Below, in pieces: positions 9,528 to 18,354 of a DNA stretch of 64,000 nt (its first letter is position 1; each line of letters opens with the position of its first letter). The translations under genes and the position numbers were made by a program. Under the pieces are notes generated by a model, which saw only the letters and a program-made list of their open reading frames with translations, searched no databases and was not told the origin of the DNA. Location: contig NZ_WEGI01000001.1 of NCBI RefSeq assembly GCF_009604425.1, positions 773,038 through 837,037 of the forward strand, read 5' to 3'. The DNA is from Nocardia aurantia (GTDB taxonomy: Bacteria > Actinomycetota > Actinomycetes > Mycobacteriales > Mycobacteriaceae).

Positions 9528-11183
9528 TCAGTGCGATTCGGTGAGCCGCCCTCGCTCGAGATGCCAGCGGCGGGTGGCCCGGACATTGTCGAGCATGCGG
9601 CGGTCGTGCGTAACCAAGAGCAGTGTGCCGTCGAAGGATTCGACGGCCTGCTCCAGTTGCTCGATCGCGGGCAGATCGAGGTGGTTGGTGGGCTCGTCCA
9701 GCACCAGCAGATTCACGCCCTTCGCCTGCAACAGCGCCAGTGCGGCGCGGGTACGTTCGCCGGGGGAGAGGGTGTCGTCGGGCCGTTGCACGTGCTGGCC
9801 GCGCAGACCGAATTTGGCGAGCAGGGTGCGCACATCGGCCTCGTTCCAGTCGGGGATCTGCGCGCCGAAGGTGTCCACCAGGGTGGCGTTGCCGCGGAAC
9901 AGGTTGCGAGCCTGATCCACCTCGCCGATCGCGACACCCGAACCGAGCGTGGCGGTTCCGGTGTCGGGGCGGAGTTTTCCCAGCAGCAGCGCCAGCAGGG
10001 TGGATTTCCCCGAGCCGTTCGCGCCGGTCAGCACGATCCGGTCGCCCCAATCGACCTGTGCCGAAACGGGTCCCAGGGTGAATTCGCCGCGGGTGACCGT
10101 CGCCGCGGACACCGTCGCCACCACCGAGCCGCTGCGTGGCGCGGCCGCGATCGCCATCCGCAGCTCCCATTCCTTGCGTGGTTCCTCCACGGCGTCGAGC
10201 CGCTCGATGCGGCGCTGGGTCTGGCGGACCTTCGACGCCTGCTTCTCCGTCGACTCCTGCCGCATCTTGCGACCGGCCTTGTCGGAGTCCACCTTTCGCG
10301 GATCCTTGGTCTTGCGGCGGGCGTTGCGCACACCGTGTTCGAGCCAGTTGCGCTGCATCGTCTGCCGGGCCTCCAGACCGGCCCGGGTGTCCGCGTAATC
10401 CTCGTACGCCTCACGCGCGTGCCGCCGGGAGATCTCCCGTTCGGCCAGGTACGACTCGTAACCACCGTCGTAGACGCCGACCTGCTGCTGTGCGAGATCC
10501 AGTTCCACGATGCGATTCACGGTGCGCGCCAAGAATTCCCGATCGTGGCTGATCACCATGAGGGGCACCCGCACCGCGATGACGAACTGCTCCAGGCGGG
10601 CCAGCCCGTCCAGATCGAGATCGTTGGTCGGCTCGTCCAGCAGCAGAATGTCGAAGCGGGACAACAACACCGACGCCAGCCCGGCGCGGGCGGCCTGACC
10701 ACCGGACAGTGCCGTCATCGCCGTGTCCAGGCCGTCGGGCAACCGGTCGGTCAGGCCCAGATCGGCGGCCACCTCCTCGGCGCGCTGTTCCAGGTCGGCG
10801 CCGCCGAGGGCGAGCCAGCGTTCCAGCGCGGGGGAGTACTCGTCGTCGCCGCCCTCGCCGAGCCGCTCGGCCGCGGCATCCATCACCTGCTGCGCGGTCG
10901 CGACCCCGGTACGGCGGGCCAGGAATTGCAGCACCGTCTCCCCGGCGATCCGCTCCGGCTCCTGCGCGAGATAGCCGACTGTGGCATCCGGCGGGCTGAG
11001 GGTGATCTGCCCGGTCCGCGGATCGTGCTCGGCCAGCATGCGCAGCAGCGTCGACTTGCCCGCGCCGTTCACGCCGACCAGCCCGATCACGTCGCCGGGA
11101 GCCAGCACCAGATCGAGGTCGCTGAACAGGGTTCGCTCACCGTGCCCGGCGGCCAGACCGTGTGCGTGCAGTGTCGTGCTCAC
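9528..11183 (-). CDS. ABC-F family ATP-binding protein
   Basis: 551 residues from the GTG at 11183. Two complete ABC domains lie in one chain without membrane helices, as in ABC-F ribosome-associated factors. Domain 1: Walker A 'GLVGVNGAGKSTLL' near 40, signature 'LSGGQAAR' near 165, 'LLLDEPTNDLD'. Then an Arg/Lys-rich interdomain linker (~250-330). Domain 2: 'LTGANGSGKSTLL', signature 'LSPGERTR', 'LVLDEPTNHLD'. ABC-F proteins bind the ribosomal E site to relieve stalling or protect against antibiotics; which applies here cannot be told. The frame stays open to 11495, but homology starts at V-S-T-T-L. No strong ribosome site precedes it. It is divergent from the next gene. Confidence 0.9.
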   Translation of the reverse strand: MSTTLHAHGLAAGHGERTLFSDLDLVLAPGDVIGLVGVNGAGKSTLLRMLAEHDPRTGQITLSPPDATVGYLAQEPERIAGETVLQFLARRTGVATAQQVMDAAAERLGEGGDDEYSPALERWLALGGADLEQRAEEVAADLGLTDRLPDGLDTAMTALSGGQAARAGLASVLLSRFDILLLDEPTNDLDLDGLARLEQFVIAVRVPLMVISHDREFLARTVNRIVELDLAQQQVGVYDGGYESYLAEREISRRHAREAYEDYADTRAGLEARQTMQRNWLEHGVRNARRKTKDPRKVDSDKAGRKMRQESTEKQASKVRQTQRRIERLDAVEEPRKEWELRMAIAAAPRSGSVVATVSAATVTRGEFTLGPVSAQVDWGDRIVLTGANGSGKSTLLALLLGKLRPDTGTATLGSGVAIGEVDQARNLFRGNATLVDTFGAQIPDWNEADVRTLLAKFGLRGQHVQRPDDTLSPGERTRAALALLQAKGVNLLVLDEPTNHLDLPAIEQLEQAVESFDGTLLLVTHDRRMLDNVRATRRWHLERGRLTESH

Positions 11184-11283
11184 CAGAAGAGTCTGGCGGG
11201 TGACCACCGCTCGGCTGCGGGCGGGCCACGGGGATGTCACGATAGGGACCGACATCTCGCCGTACCCACCGTGAGAGGGACCC

Positions 11284-11610
11284 ATGATCACCTCGGAGGA
11301 TCTGCCAGGTCTGGACCTGTCGAGCGTCGACGCCCACTCCGACCTCGGCGGTCTCGGCGCGATGGAACTGCACCACCCGGACCGGGATCTCGGCGGCCCG
11401 GCCGACACGGAAACCGTGCACGGCGACCATTCCCTCGACATCTGGACCGACCTCGACCACGACGGCCAGGCCGACCACGTCACCATCGTCGACACCGACG
11501 GTGACTATTCGGCCTGGGAGTTCCACCACCACGCGGACGGCACCACGGAATGGGTGCGCACCGATCGCGGCCACCTCGGCGACCCCGGACCGGCGAACCG
11601 GAGCCGGTGA
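11284..11610 (+). CDS. Small Asp/His-rich conserved hypothetical protein (DUF6802-like)
   Basis: 108 residues, strongly acidic and His-rich. The middle, 'DIWTDLDHDGQADHVTIVDTDGDYSAWEFHH', has the Dx[DN]xDG pattern of Ca-binding or FG-GAP-like turns found in actinobacterial proteins annotated DUF6802. No signal peptide is visible, so it is probably cytosolic, although T7SS proteins also lack one. ATG at 11284 with gagaggg upstream. It is transcribed away from the ABC-F gene across a ~100-bp gap and heads a region of T7SS-type genes. Function unknown. Confidence 0.6.
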   Translation: MITSEDLPGLDLSSVDAHSDLGGLGAMELHHPDRDLGGPADTETVHGDHSLDIWTDLDHDGQADHVTIVDTDGDYSAWEFHHHADGTTEWVRTDRGHLGDPGPANRSR

Positions 11611-12070
11611 ACATCGCCGTGAGCCAGAGGCGGAGCGGGATCTGACCAGCGCTCGGCGCACGCGCTTCCCGGCCCGACCGGTGTTCGTTCGTGGGAGAGA
11701 GCGATGATCCGGGATCGGGCACTGCTCGCGCGGGACGGCTCCGGATCGGTCCCGCGCCACGGCCGAAGCTGTGTCGTATTTCCGGCACCCGCCGGCAGCA
11801 CCGTGATCCGGGCCGGTCGGAATGTGAGTGCGCGAGTCACACGGCCGGTACCTCGCCTCCCGGGTGGGTCCGGGCCGCTCGGCCCGGCTCTGCTCGGATC
11901 ACGAGTATTCATCCCACGTGGCACGGCCGACGGCGGCACGATGGGCGTCGACCGGTCCGGAGCCGGGTGGAACCGAGAGCCTGTCGAGTGCGTCGAAACG
12001 AGTACGTGGACGGACGCAGGGCTCGGGTGTGATGGCCGTCGAACTGCACCGAACCGAGACGGAGGTGGCG
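11611..12070 (+). other. 460-bp stretch without a convincing gene
   Basis: Open frames here (for example 11704-12087) have no recognisable protein, no good ribosome site and biased composition, so I reject them as genes. The stretch probably holds the promoter of the gene at 12071, whose ribosome site ggaggtgg lies at 12061-12068. No repeat or stable hairpin stands out. Confidence 0.4.
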
Positions 12071-12391
12071 ATGAACGGCGGGGATGAACTTCGCGTCGAC
12101 CCGACGGGATTGCGGCAGATGGCCGATCGGGTGCGACTGTCCGGCGAGGCACTCGGTCGGTGCGCGGATCCGCTGGGCGACAGTGGATTCGGTACCGGGG
12201 TCGCGGCCGGCCGCGACTATGCGGAGCAGGGGGTAGCCCTGCACGCAGGCGTGGAGCGGGTCGCCGAGCGACTGCGGCAGTGGGGTGCGGCATCCGTTGC
12301 GATGGCGACCGCGATGCACGACGCCGCTGTCGCGTATGCGGCCACCGAGCAGAGCAATGCGCAGGGCGTCGCCGGCGCCGGCGACCACTGA
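12071..12391 (+). CDS. EspC/WXG100-like small helical protein, probable T7SS target
   Basis: 106 residues, two predicted Ala-rich amphipathic helices: 'LRVDPTGLRQMADRV' near the start, 'GVERVAERLRQWGAASVAMATAMHDAAVAYAATEQ' in the second half, and a GAGDH end. 'AAVAYAATEQ' resembles the YxxxD/E-type export tail of type VII substrates. Start ATG at 12071 with the strong ribosome site ggaggtgg. It lies 25 bp before a larger multi-domain partner, a layout common to T7SS substrate modules of Nocardia. DUF2580 is the most likely family. Confidence 0.65.
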   Translation: MNGGDELRVDPTGLRQMADRVRLSGEALGRCADPLGDSGFGTGVAAGRDYAEQGVALHAGVERVAERLRQWGAASVAMATAMHDAAVAYAATEQSNAQGVAGAGDH

Positions 12392-12416
12392 CGAGCATCG
12401 GACTTGGGAGGGCGCG

Positions 12417-13862
12417 ATGCCGAATCCTCATCGGGACCCGGGAACCCAGGGCAGTGTCGATGACATCCTGGACTACGGGTCGTACGGGCTGCGATATTTC
12501 CTCGGCTTCTACCCGGAGTATTGCCGAGCCTTCGGGCCGATATTTGAAATCGGTTCCAGCACAGACGGTTTTGTGCGCGGATACGACCGGGAACGTGGTA
12601 TGGACCTGGCGAAGCTCACCGGTCTCCAGCAGAACCTGACCACAGTGCTGTCCGGTGCGAGTGAGCAGTGGGATGCGCAGCGGCAGCTGTCGGCCGGATT
12701 GCCCAGCGTGTGGAGCGGTGGCCGAGCGGCGGAGTTGGTGTCCACCGATTGGTCGGATCGGCTCCGTGCCGCCGAGGCGGATCTACGGCACGCGCAACAG
12801 GCAGCGTCGGCGATCGGGGCCGCCGTGACGGCGCTGCGCTCGGCGGTCTACGGCAAGGCGAGCGCCGCCCTCGAACTGCTCGAACACGGCGAGCCGACTG
12901 TCGGTGGGAAGACCCCCGAAGATGTGCACCGGCTGGTCGACGAGTACCTGGCTCGGCAGTCGAATTCCGTTGGGCACGAGGCGGATTGGCTGGAAGCGAC
13001 ATTCCGGCCGGATGTCGAGAACAAGACGCGGATCTTCACCGAACTCTGTCGGCGGACCGGCAGCGTCATCGGACAGCACTTCGAGCTGGTGGCACAGGCC
13101 CTGAACGATCTGCCCGAGTCCCGCGCGCCTTTCGGCACCACCGCCGACCATCCCGATGCCGCTCGTTCACCTCGCGCGGACCGCCGGGCGGACCTTCGGC
13201 CCGACGCCTTCCAGGCCCCGGACATCGCGAGCGGGCTGGCCGCTCTGGGGCAGGTGGCGAACGCCGCCGAACCGCTGCTGTCCGACCTCGGTGCGACGAT
13301 CGGACAGCAGGTCGCGGAACTGCCCGGCCTGGTCCGGCAGGGAGTCGACCAGGCCACCGCCGCGTTGAACCAGTTCCTGGGACCGCATCCGATGCCCGAC
13401 GGCAGTGTCACGGCCACAACGGAATTCGACCTCGCGGGGCGTCACCTCGAAGTGGGCGTCGCCGGCGGCGCACTGCGCGTGGATCTCACCGACGGTGACG
13501 ATCACAAGACCTACACCGTCACGCTGGACGACCACGGCAATCCGGTGATCACCACCGAAGACGACACTGTCGGCGCGCCGGCTCCGCCACCCGAAATTCC
13601 CTCCGAGACGGATCAGCCCACCTCCGGCGACCCGAAACCGCAGGCGGACAACAATGCTCCGGAAGAGGACAGCACCGGGCAACCTGGTCCGCAGCCGCAG
13701 CCGCAGCCGCAGCCGCAGCCGCAGCCGCAGCCGCAGCCGCAGCCGCAGCCGCAGCCGCAGCCGCAGCCGCAGCCGGTTTTGCCTCCCGCCGAGAGCAATC
13801 CGCCGACGAGCGTGAGCCCTTTCGACAGTGGCGCCGATCTGTCGGAAGCCGGGCCCCTCTGA
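12417..13862 (+). CDS. T7SS-module protein with helical domain and (Gln-Pro)14 tract
   Basis: 481 residues from the ATG at 12417 (ribosome site gggaggg). Residues ~60-180 form a WXG100-like region with 'VWSGGRAAELV', a true WxG turn. Then come more helices, a β-rich patch ('GRHLEVGVAGGALRVDLTDGDDHKTYTVTLDD', ~340-380), and a Pro/Glu-rich tail containing 14 uninterrupted Gln-Pro dipeptides. There is no signal peptide. It follows the EspC-like gene by 25 bp, so the two are likely an operon and perhaps a secreted complex. No toxin domain is recognisable at the C-terminus. Function unknown. Confidence 0.65.
   Translation: MPNPHRDPGTQGSVDDILDYGSYGLRYFLGFYPEYCRAFGPIFEIGSSTDGFVRGYDRERGMDLAKLTGLQQNLTTVLSGASEQWDAQRQLSAGLPSVWSGGRAAELVSTDWSDRLRAAEADLRHAQQAASAIGAAVTALRSAVYGKASAALELLEHGEPTVGGKTPEDVHRLVDEYLARQSNSVGHEADWLEATFRPDVENKTRIFTELCRRTGSVIGQHFELVAQALNDLPESRAPFGTTADHPDAARSPRADRRADLRPDAFQAPDIASGLAALGQVANAAEPLLSDLGATIGQQVAELPGLVRQGVDQATAALNQFLGPHPMPDGSVTATTEFDLAGRHLEVGVAGGALRVDLTDGDDHKTYTVTLDDHGNPVITTEDDTVGAPAPPPEIPSETDQPTSGDPKPQADNNAPEEDSTGQPGPQPQPQPQPQPQPQPQPQPQPQPQPQPQPVLPPAESNPPTSVSPFDSGADLSEAGPL
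13692..13775 (+). repeat. Hexanucleotide repeat (cagccg)14
   Basis: Fourteen perfect tandem copies of cagccg, 84 bp, encode (Gln-Pro)14 inside the T7SS-module gene. Perfect short repeats of this length are prone to slippage. Because the unit is six bases, length changes alter the rod-like spacer without breaking the frame. Confidence 0.95.
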
Positions 13863-13889
13863 GCACTCGACCGCGAGAGAATCGTTCCC

Positions 13890-14549
13890 ATGGACTATGC
13901 GGCCGAGATAGAACGCCACGCGGCCGAACACGCTCACCGGATGAGCCTGCTGCGCGACGAGTTGGACGAGATCAAGCATCGGACCGTGGCGAACGACCGA
14001 GCCGCCGCCCAGCGGGCCGAAACTGCCCGTCGGGGTGCTTTGGACGCTTCGGCCGCAGCGTCACACCCGGCCGACCCGAATTCACCGGCGCAGTCGGACT
14101 CTCGTGTCGCCCCGCGTCCTCGTCCCGGACCCGACCGCGAATCCAGGACGCCACAGCCGGAACCGGATTCGTTGCCGCTGACCGTGCCTGCTGCCGAGGC
14201 ACCCGTCGACCAGGAAGCATATCGGTCCGCCGCAGTCGAACAGCTCGCGCAGGGAAGCCGGTCTGCCCTCGAACTGTCCACGAACGAGAATCGGCCTGTC
14301 GGGGAACCGTCCTCGGTTTCCGAGCGGCACAGCGCCCGCGACCCACACGCGAATCCGCTTGTCGCAGCGGATCGGTCGCGCCCGGCGCCGCACCCGTCGA
14401 CAGCGGCGGCGGACGCGGAAATCGAACAGGCCAGGCGCCGGGCCGAACTCCGCGCCGCAGTCGCCCGATCGGCGGCCACGCGCCGGGCCAACGAAGTGGT
14501 GGAGCCGTCCGATCCGGAGGAGCCGTACTACCGCCCCCGCTGGACCTGA
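13890..14549 (+). CDS. Coiled-coil start followed by disordered region, unknown function
   Basis: 219 residues. Residues 1-50 are charged helix (MDYAAEIERHAAEHAHR...LLRDELDEIKHR), a likely coiled coil. The rest is Ala/Pro/Arg/Ser-rich and probably disordered, with a second charged helix near 'AEIEQARRRAELRAAVARSAATRRANEVV'. ATG at 13890, 27 bp after the previous gene, so likely in the same operon. The stop is directly adjacent (no gap) to the stop of the convergent hydrolase gene. It resembles small accessory proteins of T7SS modules; no family assigned. Confidence 0.55.
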   Translation: MDYAAEIERHAAEHAHRMSLLRDELDEIKHRTVANDRAAAQRAETARRGALDASAAASHPADPNSPAQSDSRVAPRPRPGPDRESRTPQPEPDSLPLTVPAAEAPVDQEAYRSAAVEQLAQGSRSALELSTNENRPVGEPSSVSERHSARDPHANPLVAADRSRPAPHPSTAAADAEIEQARRRAELRAAVARSAATRRANEVVEPSDPEEPYYRPRWT

Positions 14550-15434
14550 CTATTTGCGCAGCAACTGCACCAACTCCACGACCTGGCGCCCCGACAGCCG
14601 CCGGCTCTCGTCCTCGATCGCCTCGATCTCGGCCTCGGCGGGGGCCGGGTCCACGGTGCTCGTATGCGGCAGTTTCGCCTCCGGGTCGGCGAACGCCTCG
14701 TAGGCCTTGTCGCCGAGCAGTTGATAGGTCAGGTAGCCGACCAGCAGCGCGCGGGTGATGCGCTCGGTTCGCGGCTCGTGTTTGCCCGCGCCGAGGGTCG
14801 CGAGGATGCGGCGGCCCGCGACCATGCCGTTGTGCGAGGCGTTGTCGACCGTGCGCAGCACCACCGGTCCGGCCCAGGCGCGGGCCAGCGGGATCGCGTT
14901 GCCGTTCACCGAGGCGATGTCGGACTCGCCGGCCACGATCAGCGCGGGCGTGTCGATACCTTCGGCGAGTGGTTCGGCCGCCGGCGCGGTGGGCGCCGGG
15001 TAGAGCGCCGCGACGGCCCCGACCGGCCGTTGCGCGGCGGCGATCACCGCCGCGCCCGCGCCCATGCCGTGCCCGGCGAGCGCTACTCGTTCCGGATGCA
15101 CGGTCACCTGCCCGTCGCCCAGCCGCACCCCGGTGCAGATGTCGAGCGTGGTGAGCAGATCGCCGGCCAGGTTCAGATGTGAGGGCACCGGGCCGCGTTC
15201 GGAGTCGGGCGCGGCGGCGACGAAACCCCACGAGGCCAGATGCCGCAGCAGCCGCACGTAACTGCCCGCCCCGCTCAACCATCCGTGCCCGAAGGCCACG
15301 GCGGGCAGGTCGGTGCCCCGCTCGGGCGTGAAGACCACGCCGGGCTGCCCCGCGACGGCCAGATTGCCGGCGCGCACCCGGTGCGGTCCGGGGCTCGTCA
15401 GGTGGTTCAGGAGCGATTTCACAGACGCCGACAC
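14550..15434 (-). CDS. Alpha/beta hydrolase, dienelactone hydrolase/PET-hydrolase-like (Rv3438-like)
   Basis: 294 residues. Alpha/beta hydrolase features: oxyanion-side 'VAFGHGWLSGAG' near 47, nucleophile elbow region 'VALAGHGMGAGAAVIAA' near 118, 'TPALIVAGESD' (acid region, ~165) and 'DNASHNGM' (catalytic His, ~198). The elbow reads G-H-G-M-G where most hydrolases have G-x-S-x-G, so the usual Ser nucleophile is replaced by Gly. That argues for a non-classical activity or a non-catalytic protein. Positional ortholog of Rv3438, which also lies between the Rv3439c and glmS regions. Start uncertain: the GTG at 15434 or a GTG 12 bp inside. Confidence 0.7.
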   Translation of the reverse strand: MSASVKSLLNHLTSPGPHRVRAGNLAVAGQPGVVFTPERGTDLPAVAFGHGWLSGAGSYVRLLRHLASWGFVAAAPDSERGPVPSHLNLAGDLLTTLDICTGVRLGDGQVTVHPERVALAGHGMGAGAAVIAAAQRPVGAVAALYPAPTAPAAEPLAEGIDTPALIVAGESDIASVNGNAIPLARAWAGPVVLRTVDNASHNGMVAGRRILATLGAGKHEPRTERITRALLVGYLTYQLLGDKAYEAFADPEAKLPHTSTVDPAPAEAEIEAIEDESRRLSGRQVVELVQLLRK

Positions 15435-15518
15435 ATCCGAAACCTTACCGGCCGGTCAGCGCGAAGCGTCGCCGTCGGACACGGCAATCGAACGCCGCTC
15501 CCAGTAGGGTGGTCAACC

Positions 15519-17381
15519 ATGTGCGGAATCGTTGGATACGTCGGGTATCGGGACGCGCTCGGCGTCGTCGTTGACGCGCTGCGCCGCATGGAGTACCGCG
15601 GATACGACTCCGCCGGTGTCGCGATTCTGGACGGCGCGGGGTCCATCAGCGTCGAGCGCCGGGCCGGTCGGCTGGCGAATCTGGAGGCCGAACTGGCCGA
15701 GGCGGGTACGGCGTTCGCGGGCACCACCGGTATGGGCCACACCCGCTGGGCCACCCACGGCGCGCCGACCGACCGCAACGCGCACCCGCACCGGGACACC
15801 ACCGGGAAGGTGGCGGTGGTGCACAACGGCATCATCGAGAATTTCGTCCCGCTGCGCCGTGAGCTCGAGGACGCCGGTGTGGAGTTGAGCAGCGACACCG
15901 ACACCGAGGTCACGGTGCACCTGGTGTCGCGCGCCTACGAATCGGGCCCGACCGCCGGTGATTTCGTCGGCAGCGCGCTGACCGTGCTGCGGCGGCTCGA
16001 GGGCGCGTTCACGCTGGTCTTCACGCATGCCGATCATCCGGGCACGATCGTGGCGGCCCGCCGCTCCACCCCGCTGGTGGTGGGTGTCGGCAAGAACGAG
16101 ATGTTCATCGCCTCGGACGTCACCGCGTTCATCGAGCACACCCGCGAGGCCGTGGAACTGGGCCAGGACCAGGCGGTGGTGATCACCGCCGACGGCTATA
16201 CGGTCACCGACTTCCACGGTGGCGCCGACGTGCCGACCCGGCCGTTCACGATCGACTGGGATCTGGCCGCCGCCGAGAAGGGCGGCCACGACTACTTCAT
16301 GCTGAAGGAGATCGAGGAGCAGCCGGTCGGTGTCGCCGACACCCTGATCGGGCATTTCGCCGGCGGCCGGATCGTGCTGGACGAGCAGCGGCTCGCGGAC
16401 CAGGAGCTACGCGAGTTCGACAAGGTGTTCGTGGTCGCCTGCGGCAGTTCGTATCACGCGGGCCTGCTGGCCAAGTACGCGATCGAGCACTGGACCCGGC
16501 TGCCGGTCGAGGTGGAGCTCGCCAGCGAATTCCGGTACCGCGATCCGGTGCTGGATCGGTCCACGCTGGTGGTGGCGATCTCGCAGTCCGGCGAGACCGC
16601 CGACACTCTGGAGGCGGTGCGGCACGCCAAGGAGCAGAAGGCCCGGGTCCTGGCGATCTGCAATACGAATGGCGCCCAGATCCCCCGCGAGTCCGATGCG
16701 GTGCTCTACACCCGCACCGGCCCCGAGATCGGGGTGGCCTCGACGAAGGCGTTCCTGGCTCAGATCACCGCCAACTACCTGGTCGGCCTGGCGCTGGCGC
16801 AGGCGCGCGGCACCAAGTACCCGGACGAGGTGGCCCGCGAGTTCGGCGAGCTGGAGGCGATGCCTCGGCTGGTCGAACGGGTGCTGGCGTCGGCGGAGAA
16901 TGTGCGGGCCATCGCGCGGCAGTTCGCGCACGAGCGGACGGTGTTGTTCCTCGGCCGGCACGTCGGTTATCCGGTGGCGCTGGAGGGTGCGCTGAAGCTC
17001 AAGGAGCTGGCGTACATGCATGCCGAGGGTTTCGCGGCCGGCGAGTTGAAGCACGGTCCGATCGCGCTGATCGAGGATGGGCTGCCGGTGATCGTGGTGA
17101 TGCCGTCGCCGAAGGGCCGGGCGGTGCTGCACTCGAAGTTGCTGTCGAACATCCGGGAGATCCAGGCGCGCGGCGCTCGCACGATCGTGATCGCGGAGGA
17201 GGGTGACGACACCGTGCGCCCCTTCGCCGATCATCTGATCGAGATCCCGGTCGCGCCGACCCTCTATCAGCCGCTGTTGTCGACCGTGCCGCTGCAGATC
17301 TTCGCGGCCGAGGTGGCTCAGGCCCGCGGATACGACATCGACAAGCCGCGCAACCTGGCCAAGTCCGTCACGGTCGAATAG
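15519..17381 (+). CDS. glmS: Glutamine--fructose-6-phosphate aminotransferase (isomerizing)
   Basis: 620 residues from the ATG at 15519, so that Cys2 becomes the N-terminal nucleophile of the class II glutaminase ('MCGIVGYVGYRDALGVVVD'). Glutaminase 1-~240 contains 'GMGHTRWATHGAPTDRNAHPH'. Two SIS domains follow, with 'VACGSSYHAGLLAKYAIEHW' and 'ISQSGETADT' in the first and 'EGALKLKELAYMHAEGFAAGELKHGP' in the second. The C-terminus is the conserved 'DKPRNLAKSVTVE'. It makes glucosamine-6-phosphate, the entry to cell-wall amino sugars. The frame is open upstream, but those residues are unrelated. Only 84 bp separate it from the divergent hydrolase, and I see no glmS ribozyme. Confidence 0.97.
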   Translation: MCGIVGYVGYRDALGVVVDALRRMEYRGYDSAGVAILDGAGSISVERRAGRLANLEAELAEAGTAFAGTTGMGHTRWATHGAPTDRNAHPHRDTTGKVAVVHNGIIENFVPLRRELEDAGVELSSDTDTEVTVHLVSRAYESGPTAGDFVGSALTVLRRLEGAFTLVFTHADHPGTIVAARRSTPLVVGVGKNEMFIASDVTAFIEHTREAVELGQDQAVVITADGYTVTDFHGGADVPTRPFTIDWDLAAAEKGGHDYFMLKEIEEQPVGVADTLIGHFAGGRIVLDEQRLADQELREFDKVFVVACGSSYHAGLLAKYAIEHWTRLPVEVELASEFRYRDPVLDRSTLVVAISQSGETADTLEAVRHAKEQKARVLAICNTNGAQIPRESDAVLYTRTGPEIGVASTKAFLAQITANYLVGLALAQARGTKYPDEVAREFGELEAMPRLVERVLASAENVRAIARQFAHERTVLFLGRHVGYPVALEGALKLKELAYMHAEGFAAGELKHGPIALIEDGLPVIVVMPSPKGRAVLHSKLLSNIREIQARGARTIVIAEEGDDTVRPFADHLIEIPVAPTLYQPLLSTVPLQIFAAEVAQARGYDIDKPRNLAKSVTVE

Positions 17382-17539
17382 GCAGGCAGCGGGCCACCGC
17401 GTCCCTTCCGGACAGCCGTGTGAGATGTCTCGCAGTGACCGGCCGCCCATCCCGATGCGCGAAACGGACAGCGGTAGTAGGTTGAGGACAGCACACGCCA
17501 TCGGGCGGGGGCCGTTCATCGGCGTCCCGGTTGGCGTGC

Positions 17540-17715
17540 TATTGTTCCCAGGTTGTCTCGGCGAGGGTGAGGCACAGACAGTGTCCTCACCGTGATCGAC
17601 GTGGCTCGGCTATCCGGTCGTCCCATCGGTCCTTCGTCGGACGAGTAGACCCTTTGCCAGGGCAGACCCTGGCCAGCAGCAGACCGCCCGGATAGCCGTA
17701 GGAGTAGATCTAGTC
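17540..17715 (+). promoter_or_regulatory. Structured leader upstream of rplY
   Basis: The 334-bp gap after glmS contains a possible -10 box TATTGT (17540-17545). Downstream are a hairpin ggtgagg/cctcacc (17566-17572 with 17585-17591) and an outer perfect 11-bp pair cggctatccgg (17607-17617) with ccggatagccg (17688-17698). The outer pair encloses an inner 7-bp stem gccaggg/ccctggc with a 4-nt loop (17656-17673). The outer stem ends 17 bp before the rplY ATG, over its ribosome site region, so folding could control translation. The 17382-17539 part shows no gene. Confidence 0.5.
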
Positions 17716-18333
17716 ATGTCCGACGCCAGCCTTCTCGAAGCCACCGTACGCACCGAGTTCGGTAAGGGTGCCGCCCGCCGCACTCGTCGTGACGGCAACG
17801 TCCCCGCCGTGCTGTACGGCCATGGCGAAGCCCCCAAGCATCTGTCGCTGAACGCGCAGGCGTTCGCCGCGATCCTGCGTGAGCACGGCACCAACGCCGT
17901 GCTGAACCTCGAGATCGACGGCACCAAGCAGCTCGCCCTCACCAAGTCGGTGGTCGTGCACCCGATCCGCCGCTACATCGAGCACGCCGACCTGCTGATC
18001 GTCCGCCGGGGCGAGAAGGTCGCCGCCGATGTGAACGTCATCCTGACCGGTGAGGCCGCCGCGGGCACCCTGATCACCCAGGAGGCCACCACCATCAGCG
18101 TCGAGGTCGATGCGCTGAACATCCCGACCGCGCTGGAGGTCTCGATCGAGGGTATCGAGGCCGGCACCCAGATCACCGCCGGTCAGATCCCGCTGCCGAA
18201 GGGCGTCGTGCTCGCCGGTGACGCGGAGGCGCTGATCGTCAACATCATCGCGTCGCCGACCGCCGAGGCGATGGAGGCCGAGGGTGGCGAGGCTCCGGCC
18301 GCCGCCGAGCCGGCCGAGAGCGAAGCCGAGTAA
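17716..18333 (+). CDS. rplY: 50S ribosomal protein L25/general stress protein Ctc
   Basis: 205 residues, the long Ctc/TL5 type. The N-terminal 5S-rRNA-binding β-barrel (1-~92) has '[24 protein letters not shown]' and '[18 protein letters not shown]'. The C-terminal domain '[12 protein letters not shown]...[26 protein letters not shown]' follows, then an acidic Ala/Glu tail. It binds loop E of 5S rRNA. The ATG at 17716 lies just after an AT-richer 'aggagtagatctagtc'. pth follows after 21 bp, the conserved rplY-pth pair of mycobacteria (Rv1015c-Rv1014c). Confidence 0.96.
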   Translation: MSDASLLEATVRTEFGKGAARRTRRDGNVPAVLYGHGEAPKHLSLNAQAFAAILREHGTNAVLNLEIDGTKQLALTKSVVVHPIRRYIEHADLLIVRRGEKVAADVNVILTGEAAAGTLITQEATTISVEVDALNIPTALEVSIEGIEAGTQITAGQIPLPKGVVLAGDAEALIVNIIASPTAEAMEAEGGEAPAAAEPAESEAE

Positions 18334-18354
18334 TTCCGGCACACAGCTGTTTCG

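Noticed and set aside
11704..12087. 127-codon open frame before the EspC-like gene
   Set aside because: No ribosome site, random-looking composition, and it overlaps the start of the better-supported gene at 12071.
13692..13775. Tandem repeats as a CRISPR-like array
   Set aside because: No spacers between units; it is an in-frame hexanucleotide repeat. The 24-bp repeats at 2160 are likewise coding. No CRISPR array or cas gene was seen.
15435..15518. Possible glmS ribozyme upstream of glmS
   Set aside because: The gap is only 84 bp, has no glmS-ribozyme core, and the class is not expected in actinobacteria.
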